This document shows positions 35,422 through 46,469 of a stretch of 64,000 bases of DNA, piece by piece. The number at the start of each line of letters is the position of its first letter. Positions within the stretch are counted from its first letter, which is position 1. The stretch is from positions 3,782,001 to 3,846,000 of the forward strand of contig CM057058.1 in the NCBI GenBank assembly GCA_029945375.1, in the 5' to 3' direction. Source of the DNA: Agaricus subrufescens. Lineage: Eukaryota > Basidiomycota > Agaricomycetes > Agaricales > Agaricaceae. Below the pieces are notes generated by a model. The model was not told where the DNA came from. It made no database searches and worked only from the letters and a program-made list of their open reading frames with translations. Made by a program: the position numbers and the translations under genes.

Positions 35422-36000
35422 ATGAAATTATTTTGCACACTCCTAGCCTTCGTCGGGATTGCCGTGACCTTCGCTACAGCAGCACCCACCCCCAGCGGCT
35501 ATACTACATCTAATAATAAGGAGACATATCATACCAACACTGAGCTTCAACCCATAAAGAAATCTTCCCCTGTAACCCGGCGCCCTGTTCCCGCTCGCTA
35601 TCGGTCTCTCGCTGAACGTCGACAAAAGCGCGAAGCTGAGAAACAAAACTGGTCCAAAGCCAAGTCAGACGGAAAAGGTGCAGTGTCTTCCGGAGAAGAT
35701 GACGGCTCTGGAGAGGACGAATGTGAAGATATAGATGACGACGAAGATTCAGGGAATGGAGGAACTGTCATCAATGTATTGGATCAGAACAGACAACATG
35801 GAAAGGAAGCGCAGCACGTAGACAAGGGGGAACAGGGCGACAAAACGAAGGATGTAGAGAAGAAAAAGAGGCCTGAAGAGAAGAAGAGGCCAAAGAAAAG
35901 TGGGCATAAGAGTGGAAGTGATAGCGATACTGGCTCTGATGATGATTCCGGAACTGATAACGCATCCGAAGATGAGGATGGTACCGACGTCGATGATTGA
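35422..36000 (+). CDS. Small secreted highly charged protein
   Basis: A single coding exon encodes 192 aa. A signal peptide (MKLFCTLLAFVGIAVTFATA, cleavage after ATA or AAP) is followed by a basic section with RR and KR pairs (KKSSPVTRRPVPARYRS, RRQKREAEKQ). The C-terminal half has blocks of acidic residues (GSGEDECEDIDDDEDSG) and Lys-rich (KKKRPEEKKRPKKSGHKSG) and Ser/Asp-rich sequence. No domain is recognised. The dibasic pairs suggest Kex2-type processing; the mature protein has one cysteine, so disulfide-stabilised effector folds are unlikely. The alternative that this is a nuclear acidic protein is disfavoured by the strong signal peptide. Confidence 0.75.
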   Translation: MKLFCTLLAFVGIAVTFATAAPTPSGYTTSNNKETYHTNTELQPIKKSSPVTRRPVPARYRSLAERRQKREAEKQNWSKAKSDGKGAVSSGEDDGSGEDECEDIDDDEDSGNGGTVINVLDQNRQHGKEAQHVDKGEQGDKTKDVEKKKRPEEKKRPKKSGHKSGSDSDTGSDDDSGTDNASEDEDGTDVDD

Positions 36001-36724
36001 GTCGCAAATGCGGAGGATTCATATGGCTAGCTAGTGGCTTTGGAATGTATTCATTACCCGTCATCTTCTCCTATTAGAGACCCTCTTTCTTCTGATATTT
36101 ATGGGTGTTATTCCGGAATGTAATATTCCTGTGCCTTCCTTGTTCGAGCGTCGAAAGAATAGTGAAATGCTTCGTGTAGATTCACCAATTCGCATAAGAA
36201 ATGGTTCATTGCCAAATCATGAAGAGCAACTGCAACGTTGTGTATACTATTTTTTTCTGCAAGAAGCTCCTCCAGATCGCAGACGAAAGATTAGAAAAAA
36301 GCGAGAAGCAGCAAGGATTGTAGATATAGAATGAGACTCAATGAATGCTTACGGAAGTGGCACCGCAAGGAAGGGCAGGGACATCGACAGAGTTTCGCAA
36401 CGGACATTAGATGTCACTCATAACAAAACATTCAAACAGTGGTCAAATCCCACAGGTAAACTTTAAAGAAACATGGATACAGAAATAACTATATTTTCTC
36501 GAATTTAAACAGGTTGTGCCATCGACCAAATTATACATGCATATCTATTTCCTCACAATAATATATACTAACTCAGGCCCGAGCCCGAGGTTAAAAATCA
36601 TACAATAAGTGGCTCCCGTAGTATCCTCTGGTATTCTGAACCACCGTCCATAGTAAAAACCCATAAATATACACAGAACCCGAAAACGAATGAGAAAATA
36701 AACAGCATGAGGGAATAAAATTAA
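36001..36724. other. Intergenic; small possible plus-strand ORF
   Basis: 36101-36334 (+) is an open 77-codon frame ending RRRKIRKKREAARIVDIE, with no other support. The rest is the convergent 3' flank of the TBC gene. Confidence 0.35.
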
Positions 36725-39700
36725 TCAAGGACGAGGTAATGATATGGTAGTCGTGATAGGGAGATGACGGGGGTTTTGAGCCTGGGCTTGACGTTTGACC
36801 TGCGCCTCCATTTTCAGTCTCGTTTTGCGAATATCGTCGTCCTTCATCTTGACAGAATTGACTAGAGAAAGAAAACCTTCCGGAGAAGAAGGGATCCAGC
36901 CAGGCGAAGGGTGGCGAAGGTATTGAAGAACAATCTCTGCAGAAGTCGCTCCTAGGATTTGTCGCCGACAGCATATCATCACGGCAAAACCAACTCGAAA
37001 TAAGAAGGGAACACCTAAAAAAACAGTCAATAAAGCTACCTCCAAAGTCAAAGAGGTAACATGCCTTCGTATAAGAACAAGTCCCATACACGGTTTACAT
37101 GTTCTGGCGGCAGTGTGCTGACAAATAGTGTCGAGAACCTTATCAGGATCAGTTAAATCGAGCCGACAAAGGGAGAATGTTACTGCATACCAAGTGTCGC
37201 ATACATCCATCGGCTCCATCTTAAGTTGATTATACAACTTTTTCGCCAATTGAGCGTCGTTGTTCTCAACCACACGATTAAACAACGTAGCATCAACCTC
37301 CATCTGACTAGAATTACTCGAAAAATATGGTCGAATGTGGGTATCCATGACAGAAACGAAAATCCAGAAAGCGTCTTCCTCGGGAGTGTGTAACAATAAT
37401 TGTCCAGCAATTAACGTCAAACCTGGATCAAAAGTCGGTTACTAAACATCTAGTTTCAATGTTTACGAACTCACCCATCGTATATTGTATGTCCGGCACC
37501 ATCGAAAGGTATGCTTGCAGCAAAGCCAATACCGGACCTCTCTTCCCCTGTAAGTGAGGCTGATCCTGGAAACATGTTTTGATATCCTCCTCAATCGTGC
37601 TAGCAACCGCGATCCTGTCCCTATTGCCCAGCTGTTGATATACTCCAGGAACAACTTTCGCCTTCCCATCTGTCAAATGTGACCAGATGAGATAACGCAC
37701 AGACGAAGGTACGCCTTCTTGAATCAACTTCTTAACTTTTTTATTTTTCCGCCATTGAGCAGGTGGAAGCGAACTAATGAGAGACATCCATTTCGATTCA
37801 CGTTGTCGATGGGCGTCCATGTTCGATTCAGTGTCTGCAGTCGCTCGAGTAATAAGAGGAGTCGCAGCCGACGAAAGCGATGGACGAGGCCAGCCAAAGG
37901 ATTCCGCCGATGGAGACTTAGCACCACCTAGCGAACTCGTAGGACTTCCAGGTAGTTGAAGAGGCCCGCTGTCTTGCACAGACACCTCAGCCATCGTCTC
38001 ACGACTGACCGACTCCTCACTTATTCTCGCATATTGGAATGGCAGCGTCGGTCGTATAAGTTCGAAATCGAGATCTTCCACCTGAACCGTTCCACTAACT
38101 TCATGCTCCGAAAGAGGTGACGCTAAAGAAGCCTCTTCAGACTTGCTCCAGTTGCGACGAAGGTTCGGTAACGAAAGTTTAGCACGAAGTGACGATTGCC
38201 GATGTGTTGAAGAAACTGGGGAACTTTGATTATCGCTCTGAGGAGAGATAGGCTCATGCTCGGCCTGATCTCCAGAGGGAACGTGTTCGGGAGGGTCCCG
38301 AGATGAAGGTTTTGAAACAGAGGAGGAAGACTCAGACGCATTATTCAGAGATAAAGAAGACCTTGACAGCGCAGATTCGTTGAGAGTAACGCTCGAGGCA
38401 GTTTGACGAAGTGGGGGTTGGACATGCAAACTGGGTATGGAAGCTACAGAGGGAGAAGGTGGGAGACTTGTGTTTGGCGAGGCGCGGAAAAACTGAGATA
38501 AAGGACTGGAAGGAGACTTGGGAGTTGGATTGGCGATCCCAAGCTTTTTAGGGAAGGATTTAAGAGGGGAGGGGTGGAGAGGAGAACTCCTCAATGGGGT
38601 TTTATTGAGCGTAGCCAAATCTTGAGTCGAGGAGACAGTCGAACTACGTCTGATAGCAGGCTTCAGACTTCGTGGTATGTCGGTGGCAATTTGAGTCGTG
38701 GAGGGTTCTCGGCTACAACATTACTATCAGGAAAGGTACGATAAGTTGAAAAGACGCTCACCTTGTTGGCATGACTTCGACCGAAGTTGACTGCAGACTG
38801 AACGACGAGAAACTCCTGCTCCGCGGTCGCATTCCAGGACCTTTAGGTACGGATCCTGCGCTTGTTACAGTATCGGCCGTGTTGCCTGCTGTACCCACAT
38901 CACTTGCCGGTGCCCCCTCATTCGTGCTCACAGGCTTATTCTCTGGTATAGGGGCAGGATAACTAGAGGCCGTGATAACTACAATGGGTGGCTGCTGAGC
39001 GCCCGGCGTGGGTGAAGTAGGAGAGGAAGGCGGCTGGTGAAGAGGAGGGGGCTGATGAGGAAGAGATGGCGGAACAGGGAATGATTGAGAAGATGATTGT
39101 TGAGAAGGAGATTTTTCTGGAGGCTGATAAGGGAACGGCTCAATAGAGAACGTGATAGGTACAGGGTTATTTGACATCGACAAATCAATATCTGTTTTTC
39201 CATAGATAGTTGGACCTTTAGCCATCATTCGAGGACGAAGTGCGGGAGGTGGAGGGCTACGAAGTGCCAAATGCATGACGGCAAGGACACTCGGCCTCGG
39301 CGTTATGTCCGGAGCACTTGGAGATTGATGTGAGGACGGCTCTTGCGAGGAAATGAACATGGGCCCTTGGCCAGTGAAATTCGGGACTTTGGGGGCATTG
39401 GGGTGGGGGTTGAACAACGAGCGTCTTCGACCAGTTTCCGGAATCACAGCACCGCCACCCTCCCGCAATTCAGCAAGTGTTGGACCAGAGGGTCTCAAAT
39501 GGTTCGCAGTAGCCTGTATGGTAAGTGGAGATGGTGTAGATTGAAAAGAAAAGGATTCGGATGACTGAATGGTGGAAGGACCACCGCGGAAATGGGGGTG
39601 GGAAGGAATGACTGGGCTAGGTGGGTTGGAAGACCCACCAAGTCCAGTGGGCAGCGGCGAAGGGGAAGTTGGCGATGGAGCTCGGGGCGCCATATGCCCG

Positions 39701-39910
39701 TTTGCCGGTTCTTGTATGGATTCAGGTAAGACGATGGTATCCTTCGAGGAGTCGAAAGTGATGTCATGAGAGTATTCACTATCGAACGTGGTTTCCTGTA
39801 CGACTTCAGCGGGAATTTCTTCGTCATCATCCACTACAATATTCCTCAAGTTCTCCTCTCCCTTGGCCTCGGTGTCATCTTGCTGGCTCAATTCCATTTT
39901 TTGACCTGCT
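36725..39910 (-). CDS. Large TBC (Rab-GAP-like) domain protein, 5' end in assembly gap
   Basis: Minus-strand exons 38762..>39910, 37475..38712, 37191..37422, 37065..37138 and 36725..37014 splice in frame to at least 990 residues. Over 650 N-terminal residues are Pro/Ser/Thr-rich and probably disordered. The TBC domain follows: QEGVPSSVRYLIWSHL, STIEEDIKTCFQDQ, LLQAYLSMVPDIQYTMGLTL, IAGQLLLHTPEEDAFWIFV, EHVNRVWDLFLYEGVPFLFR. TBC proteins normally accelerate GTP hydrolysis by Rab GTPases with an Arg finger (IxxDxxR) and a Gln finger (YxQ). Here these read IEEDIKT and YTM, so both catalytic residues appear absent and a non-catalytic Rab-binding or scaffold role is likely. Intron 37015-37064 has a GC donor. 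The two long frames at 38758-39910 and 37428-38618 are one gene joined by intron 38713-38761. The start codon is probably inside or beyond the gap. Confidence 0.88.
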
Positions 39911-40007
39911 NNNNNNNNNNNNNNNNNNNNNNNNNNNNNNNNNNNNNNNNNNNNNNNNNNNNNNNNNNNNNNNNNNNNNNNNNNNNNNNNNNNNNNNNNN
40001 NNNNNNN
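39911..40007. other. Assembly gap (97 N)
   Basis: A run of unknown bases separates the 5' end of the TBC gene (minus strand) from the 5' end of the Lys-rich gene (plus strand). Frames drawn across it are artefacts, and the true gap length is unknown. Confidence 0.98.
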
Positions 40008-40008
40008 T

Positions 40009-41081
40009 GCTGGGGTCCAGTGGGATGACATTGATCCCTTGAACCCACAATATAGTTGCGATGAACCCACCAATGCAGAGCTCTCCTTTTACAAACGACT
40101 GGATGGATGGACGGAAATGAAAAATAAGAAAAATAGTCAGGCAAGAAAAACGCATTTACTCCTAAATAGAATATATTCTAACTGCCATAAAGGTTCGCAC
40201 TGAAGATGATCGTGTGAAAGTGACTGTATGTTACTGCTTTGTTGTTTTCCGAGAATTACCCACTAGACTTGACAATATGTATAGGAATCCTCAAAAACTA
40301 AAACCGATGCCAAAGGGAAAGGAAAGAAGAAGGCCGGTGGGGACAAAAAAAAGAAAGATAAACAAAAAGTAAAAGGGAGTTCACATATTTGATAAACTAC
40401 CGTCCTTACCAATGCAAATAGGCCTCTTTAGCAAAAGGCGGCTCTACTAAGCAAAGACAGGAAGAAACGGCAAGTCATTATTATTTATTAACGATGTAAT
40501 TATAATATAATAATTTATCTTTCACATAGATTTCATCAGAAAATACTAATAGGGGTATGTCCTTTTCTCATCTTTTTCATAATGTTGTATGTGCTCAATT
40601 CTTGATTGTCAGTAGTTACTTTTGCTACTCAAACACGTGTCCAAAAACCAATGGACACCAACACAGAGCCCGGTAGAATATAACGATCTTCTGTCCGCTT
40701 TGCATTGCAAACTAATAGCATTAGTGCCGTCCTCAAGTAGTCATAGGTTGGACGATCATGACCCTATTTCTAATGAAATGCCTGATTATGATTCATCCGA
40801 ACGTGAGTCATCTCCTTGCTAGCCAATAACTTCTAAACTGAATAATTGTTTTTCGTCATATGATTTATAATAGGCAAGGTTGTAACACCTGTAAAAAGGC
40901 CAAGTTCATCCAGTCTTAAAAGAGATAAACCGCAAGAAATACGCAGCCCTGGTAAGACTTGCACTGTGGCGCCGTGATAGCTCTCTAATTGCATAAAAAT
41001 GTTCAAGAATCAGCCCCGCCGAGGCCTCAGAAGCTCAAGGTCCAGAAGCGTAAGGCCACGCAAAAAGGAGATGGGCCGTAA
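40009..41081 (+). CDS. Lys-rich protein of unknown function, 5' partial (gene A)
   Basis: Nine short exons keep one frame from the gap to TAA: <40009..40140, 40193..40225, 40285..40368, 40422..40469, 40530..40554, 40616..40672, 40719..40802, 40874..40951, 41008..41081 (at least 204 aa). The start is in the gap. The visible N-terminus is VQWDDIDPLNPQYSCDEP and AELSFYKRLDGW; the rest is hydrophilic with Lys-rich blocks (KGKGKKKAGGDKKKKDKQK; KPQEIRSPESAPPRPQKLK), suggesting nucleic-acid binding or a nuclear protein. I recognise no domain. Two introns use GC donors (40141-40192, with AG|GCAAGA and a CTAAC branch site; 40470-40529, with GCAAGT), which fits intact phase on both sides. Gene B starts 122 bp downstream on the same strand. 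The acceptor at 40616 could be 6 nt earlier without changing the frame. Confidence 0.65.
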
Positions 41082-41203
41082 TCACTTGGATTTCTAATTA
41101 CACCTTAGAATCCTCTGAAACGTACAGTCTACGTAAATTGTGCTAGACATAACTGCCGTTACTATTCTATGATTGCCATTTCAACCCAGTCCATACTGCC
41201 ACC

Positions 41204-44200
41204 ATGCCCGCAACTGTCACACCCAGCAGCGCTTCCCTAGATACCGCCTTTGATATTGGATTAATACCAGATGAGCTTCATACTGATGATCCATTTGACC
41301 AGACAGAGGCTTATTCGGCAGCTCTTTTTTGTCCACAAGATTCATACGAGGTTGCAATGCAAAGGTTTCGTAGTGCAGCTTGTAGCGACATTGACCTTTC
41401 CACCCTGGAAAGAATGTTCAAGGACAACAACACCACAGCGGCCATCCAAACTCTTCAGAGTCGTCACAAGATTGTCTATGGATCTCGACATGTTGTTCCG
41501 GTGGATTCAAAAACAATGTTCTGGGATACAGATGCCACTTATCTGGACTTGCTTGTATGTGTTAGCCGTGGCTTAGGCCTGGCCCCAGTGATTCTGGCAT
41601 TGGATACCCACCACAATTTCTCATTCAAAATGGACCTCAAGGACAGCCATCGTAATTTTACAACCAAACATGTTGTGCTAGGATTCAATCCGGTTGGGGC
41701 CATGATGAGGATTGGAAAGACTGGTGCAGGAGAAGACGCATGGTTGGCATTTATACCCCGTGAAGATTCAGATGCGCAACATCACATTGAGACGCCCCCA
41801 ACTTCAAATCACAATCACTCCAAAACAACATGCCTCTCTCTTACCCAACAACGGCACACAAAAATGTTTCTGGTGCATTGCCTGAAACAAATGAATTATA
41901 GGGACATCCTGGTGTCAGAAATGTATCCTGATGTTATGGACGCAAAATATGAAAATGTGTCTAATATATTGTAAGTTTTATAATAAAAATGTCGCATTCT
42001 CCAATTTTCTAAATATTTTGAAAATTTCAAAGCAACCGCTACTTAGACCTGAACCTTCAGGATCTTAAGTCACTAGATGGAACAATTGTATCGCAATACT
42101 ATACTTGGGTTGCAGAGGCACCAGACTCTTACAAGGAGGACAGCTTCTTCCCATCCAGATACCCCATTTGTATCACCTCGCGCTTTGGACAAAACAGCCG
42201 ACTAGGAGTTAATCTTGTTCAAGAAAGAATAACATGGGATACAGACAGAGATTGGTCCCGTATCTGCTATGTTAATGTTGCTCTTGCCACACATATCAGG
42301 TTTGTTTCATCCTCTCTTAGTTCTTAAGTTTCTAACTTGTGAGAAAGGATCAACGAGGTCGATAGTTGGTATGGTGCTGACTTTGATGGGCTCATGGGGG
42401 CTTATCCCGGTGGACTATTTGACTCTCTGGACCCAGAGTCCAGAAATCGGTTGTCAGATACCCAGGTTCAAGAAATTCTGGACACTGACAAGGCAGATGT
42501 TCTCCCACATGTTTATGATAACCGAGTATATAGCGATCGTGGCTATATTGTTGACACTCATGATCCGGCATATGAAGGGTCACCTCAGGCATTTGGCATT
42601 CTTGTTAAAGCGGCCAAACTACAGCAGGCTTTTAATCCCCCCACGCCCCTAGTCCCCTCTAGCCCCTTGATAGATGATTCCAATGAATCCGAACACCAAG
42701 CCTCCACCCCCTTTCACTTTTATCCACAGGCCGGCCTCAGGACGGTAGGACACTTTCAGGCCAAAGGACTAATGTCTACATGCTACCCCATTGTTGCGCG
42801 ACTCAATAATCACCTCAGGAACACAAATGAAACCATCCCGTTGATTTCCAACTTGGTTGACAGGGACCCAGAATCTACCTATTATTTATCTGGGAACGCT
42901 CACGTAATCCGCCCAATATCGTCCCAAGGCTATAATTCCATTATGCATCATACACGAGGTCGAATCACACAACATCATGACGTGCAGCTTGGCAATGTGA
43001 CAACAGCGTTGGCTGGCCAGTGGGCTATCCCCGGTGGTAGCTTTGTCCAACGCGCTGATACTGCTCTTGCCGCTTGCAAAGTTCAAATGCCCCATGATGC
43101 ATTTCAACAGAAGATTGCATGTAGCGATTTAAATCATGACCTTCGCCTGGAGAACGTCTACTGCATAGATTTGATGGCCCTGCACCCATCCCGTAGATAT
43201 GGATCGTAAGTTTTTGATTTAATGTACTGTCCACCACCTTTTCACCTGCCACAGTGTTGTCATAGAAGAAATTATTGGACCTTTACTCCGTATGTGGGAC
43301 CATGCAAGTACCCGCACAGTTCTAGAGACGCATATCGAGCTATTCCGACCATCTGTATGTTCTCATGATTAATGTGATTTTTTTATTACTGAGATTGCGT
43401 CAATCAGGCCTTTCCAGCCCTCTATTTGTGGACCACATTTCCTCTAACAGCCTTCTTGAACCTCATATTCACGAAAGGGGCAACGCTTTACCCAAGGAAA
43501 AAATTCAAGCATGCGCTAATTGTTGAACTCTGTTCTGTGGTAGAGCGTGGTCTTAACTATCTACACACAGGCAACGCCGCAGTCATTGCCTCATCACTCA
43601 TGTCACCACTCTGGATTGGCAGATCCTTGGTTACAGATGGTTTACCCTGTTTTAATCCAGATATTGTGGTTATTGTCAACGGGAATTACTATCAGATTTG
43701 TGCACAGAACTGGCCTATAGGCCAAAATGCATCAAACCCGCCTTCTTCATCACGCGCTACGCAGCTATTTCGTTATGATGAAAGACATTTCAATGTATGT
43801 TTCTTTTCTGATTGACAATGATGTCATAGGCGCTGACAGAATCTACAGCAATTTTATGCCCATCTCGCCATGGCTATTGTCCTTTCAAAACCACCCCCAC
43901 CTTTTGTATCTGAGACCAATGAGTCTGAAAAGAGATCATTCTCGCTCATGGCATACTGCGTATCTCTTTTTATTGATGATTGCAAGAACTTTGTTACCCG
44001 AAAGGTCAAGAATGACATGTTCAAACAAAAGCGCGCCCGCTCTCCTGGACCAGAATATGCAGAGTCACGACAAATTGCCCTAAAAAAGTGGGCAAAAGAG
44101 GGCAATCCCCTATCATATGGTGGTCGCTATGCTCTCACATATGCCGCTTTGCTTTCATGTGTATCCGAAAACCCTCTAGGCGATCTTGAAGATGGGGTCC

Positions 44201-45443
44201 ATGTCACAGAATCACTGACCTATGAAGAACTTGCAAAACAAATCATCAAAATTGTTCAGCCAGGTTCCCTGGTCTCCGCTCCCTTGTGGAAACATGGCGC
44301 TTTCATTACTTCGTTGCAAATTGCAATGCCTGAAATAACCGCCCTTCTTGCGATCCCAGATCCTGACCTATCGGGGGTCATGGCAAATATATTATCAATC
44401 ACCATGCAGAATCTCAAAGTTGAATTTGTGCCTTGGCATCCACCATCAAAAAGTGCAAGAAAGACGCGCCATGTTGTATCTCATCTCCATTGGATGTCTA
44501 TTGATATGGCACAGTTACCTAGACCTGCATACGATGGCACACAAATTCAACACGCAGCGGCCAATTTAGCTAGTGCAGCAAAGGGGACGCCTTGGAGCAT
44601 CCCCATGAAGTTGTCTGGAATGAAAGGCCTATGGGATAGAACAGTACTTCCAAGCGAGTGGTCCATTGCCCATGCAAGTCTTGCCGCATATAGAACAAAA
44701 GGTTCCCACAAGTATGTGGTGGAGGTTTATGAGTGGGCGGAGAAGAATTATGATAAGGACAACTGGCGACATCACATGGCCCTAGTCTGGGCAATTTTGT
44801 TCACTGGAATCCTCCCAAATATCTATATCTCAATGGAGACTCGATATCAGGTAACTGGTGACATGGGTTCAAGTGACGTGAACCGCACAATCCGAAGCTG
44901 GCGTTGGGTACCACCCAATGGGCTCAAGAAGGGTATGAAACAACGAGAGCCATTTATTACAATGGTAACCACCTATATCATGGCAATATTGGATGACACG
45001 TCCCCTTTACGACAAAACCGCACCCCCAGCATGGGCTTTGGGGATCCCTGGACATCTAAACATAGTATGTTATTTATTAAAATGTCCGGATTGATTTGAT
45101 GGATTGACGACTGGTAGCTTCAAAATTCATACATGCGTTGAACATGATTAGGCTGCGGATTGCAGAGGCAACAAGTGCAGATGTCACAACTATGCCCAGG
45201 TTTCAGATAAATTATATCATTACGCCTGAAGCATACCTAAAAAGGTTGTATGATTGGGTAATGAATCACTTAGCAAATGAAGAGTATGGGGTATATTTTG
45301 CGATAGAGGAAATCTTTGGTGAAGAGATGGCAGACTATGCAGTTGGCAATGGTCACACAAAGAAACCTACCCCCAACATTCATGAGGGCCACAACAAGAG
45401 TATTGTTGGTGGGGACTATGATAGTGAGAATTCAGAATGTTAG
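41204..45443 (+). CDS. Large unrecognised protein, 1306 aa (gene B)
   Basis: Exons 41204..41970, 42033..42299, 42348..43205, 43255..43354, 43408..43794, 43849..45064 and 45118..45443 join perfectly and give 1306 aa with no lesion. No signal peptide or clear membrane helix is evident. Well-structured segments include VVIEEIIGPLLRMWDHAST, LWTTFPLTAFLNLIFTKG, ELCSVVERGLNYLHTGNA, SPLWIGRSLVTDGLPCFNPD, APLWKHGAFITSLQIAMPE, HVVSHLHWMSIDMAQLPRP and MVTTYIMAILDDTSPLRQN; a basic patch KKWAKEG and FKQKRARSPGPE lies in the middle, and the tail is acidic (DYDSENSEC). I cannot place it in a family. Size, intact frame, position beside an assembly gap and a companion Lys-rich gene suggest a multi-copy or element-borne gene, but that is inference. 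It could equally be an Agaricomycete orphan gene. Confidence 0.75.
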
Positions 45444-45915
45444 CGACAATTCGGAAAATTTAATTGTTCTTATTATATTCTGAAATGAGCCTAAACAGTA
45501 TTGACAATAATGTCTACTTGCCTGCAACCACCACCGCAATTATCTTTCAGAAGATCAACTGCTTCCTGTTGGCACTTTAGATCCAGCCCCCTAGGTGGAC
45601 TCTATATAGGGTGGGTGAGACGGGCAAGGGCCAGGCACGGACCCACGAGGAGTCAAGCAGAATGATGAGAAAGAGGCGAGGAGCTCGCACGGGATGGCAC
45701 GGACCAATGAGGATCGATGCGGATGCGGATAAAAGAGTATTTTTGGTGCGTAATACCCCCTTAAGGACAGCATGAATTTAGGAGATGCGCCGGTGGGACT
45801 AGACTGGACGGGGATGCAAAGAAATAAATTGTTATTATTATTATTGATTTATTGTACTTATTACTCATTTGCAGAAGGGCAGAATCCATTTACCTAGTCA
45901 CAGGTTTCTACACTT
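45444..45915. other. Intergenic; ATT microsatellite
   Basis: No gene is seen. A (TTA)n-like run lies at 45827-45850, just before the GC-rich repeat arrays. Confidence 0.5.
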
Positions 45916-46036
45916 CAAGGCGAGGGTCCAAGGCGGGAGTCCAGGGCAAAAGTCGGGAGTACAAGGCGCTAGTCCAGGGGGAAAGTCGAGGGTTCAAGGT
46001 GAGAGTCCTGGGCGGAAGTCCAAGGTGGCAGTCCAA
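45916..46036 (+). repeat. 13-bp minisatellite with 33-bp higher-order period
   Basis: Nine units resemble CAAGGCGGGAGTC. After each pair of units a 7-bp spacer (GGGAGTA, GAGGGTT) makes a 33-bp super-repeat. As 33 is a multiple of three, an 11-residue periodicity appears in the frame 45852-46121 (SKAGVQGKSRE, YKALVQGESRG), but nothing else supports coding. Confidence 0.8.
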
Positions 46037-46469
46037 TGAGGGTGGGTGCTGCCGGGCCAAGGGAGTCGTGCTTCAAGGTGCGGGTATGCGTCCAGCTCAA
46101 GGGGGGGGGGGGAGCCGCTAGCGAGGCTAGAGTGGGGACGCACATCGGTGGGGCTAGTCTCGAGCAGAAGCAGAGTGCCGCTGCCCCTGCGTGTGAGCTA
46201 GACCTCCTGCCATGAATTGGGCATGGTAGATGGCACCTGGGCTGCACACACTTCTAGCTCAAAGGGTGGGGCTGCCAGCTACTGGAGTTGAAGCAAGGGG
46301 CCACCGCCTCTTCCCACGAGCTAGACCTCCTGCCCACAGATCAGGCATGGTAGATGGTAGCTGGTGCTGTGCTCCAAGGTGCGCGCATGCTTCTGGCTCA
46401 AGAGGTGAGGCTGCCAGCTAGACCACGATAGTGTAGGGCGGACAGGGGTGCAGTGGCAGCTGAGTATTC
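46037..46469. other. GC-rich low-complexity sequence with degenerate duplication
   Basis: Two similar segments (GCTAGACCTCCTGCC... near 46197 and 46320, with GGGGCTGCCAGCTA-like strings) indicate a ~125-bp duplication. A poly-G run of ten is at 46102-46111. No gene is supported. Confidence 0.5.

Noticed and set aside
36725..37420. Reading the TBC C-terminal frame straight through
   Set aside because: The straight frame gives WYAVTFSLCRLDL and RTCKPCMGLVL, unlike the family; two introns (one with a GC donor) restore FSTLFVSTLPPEHVNRVWDLFLYE-type sequence.
38758..40203. Open reading frames running across the N gap on both strands
   Set aside because: They exist only because unknown bases contain no stop codons; left and right flanks belong to two different genes on opposite strands.
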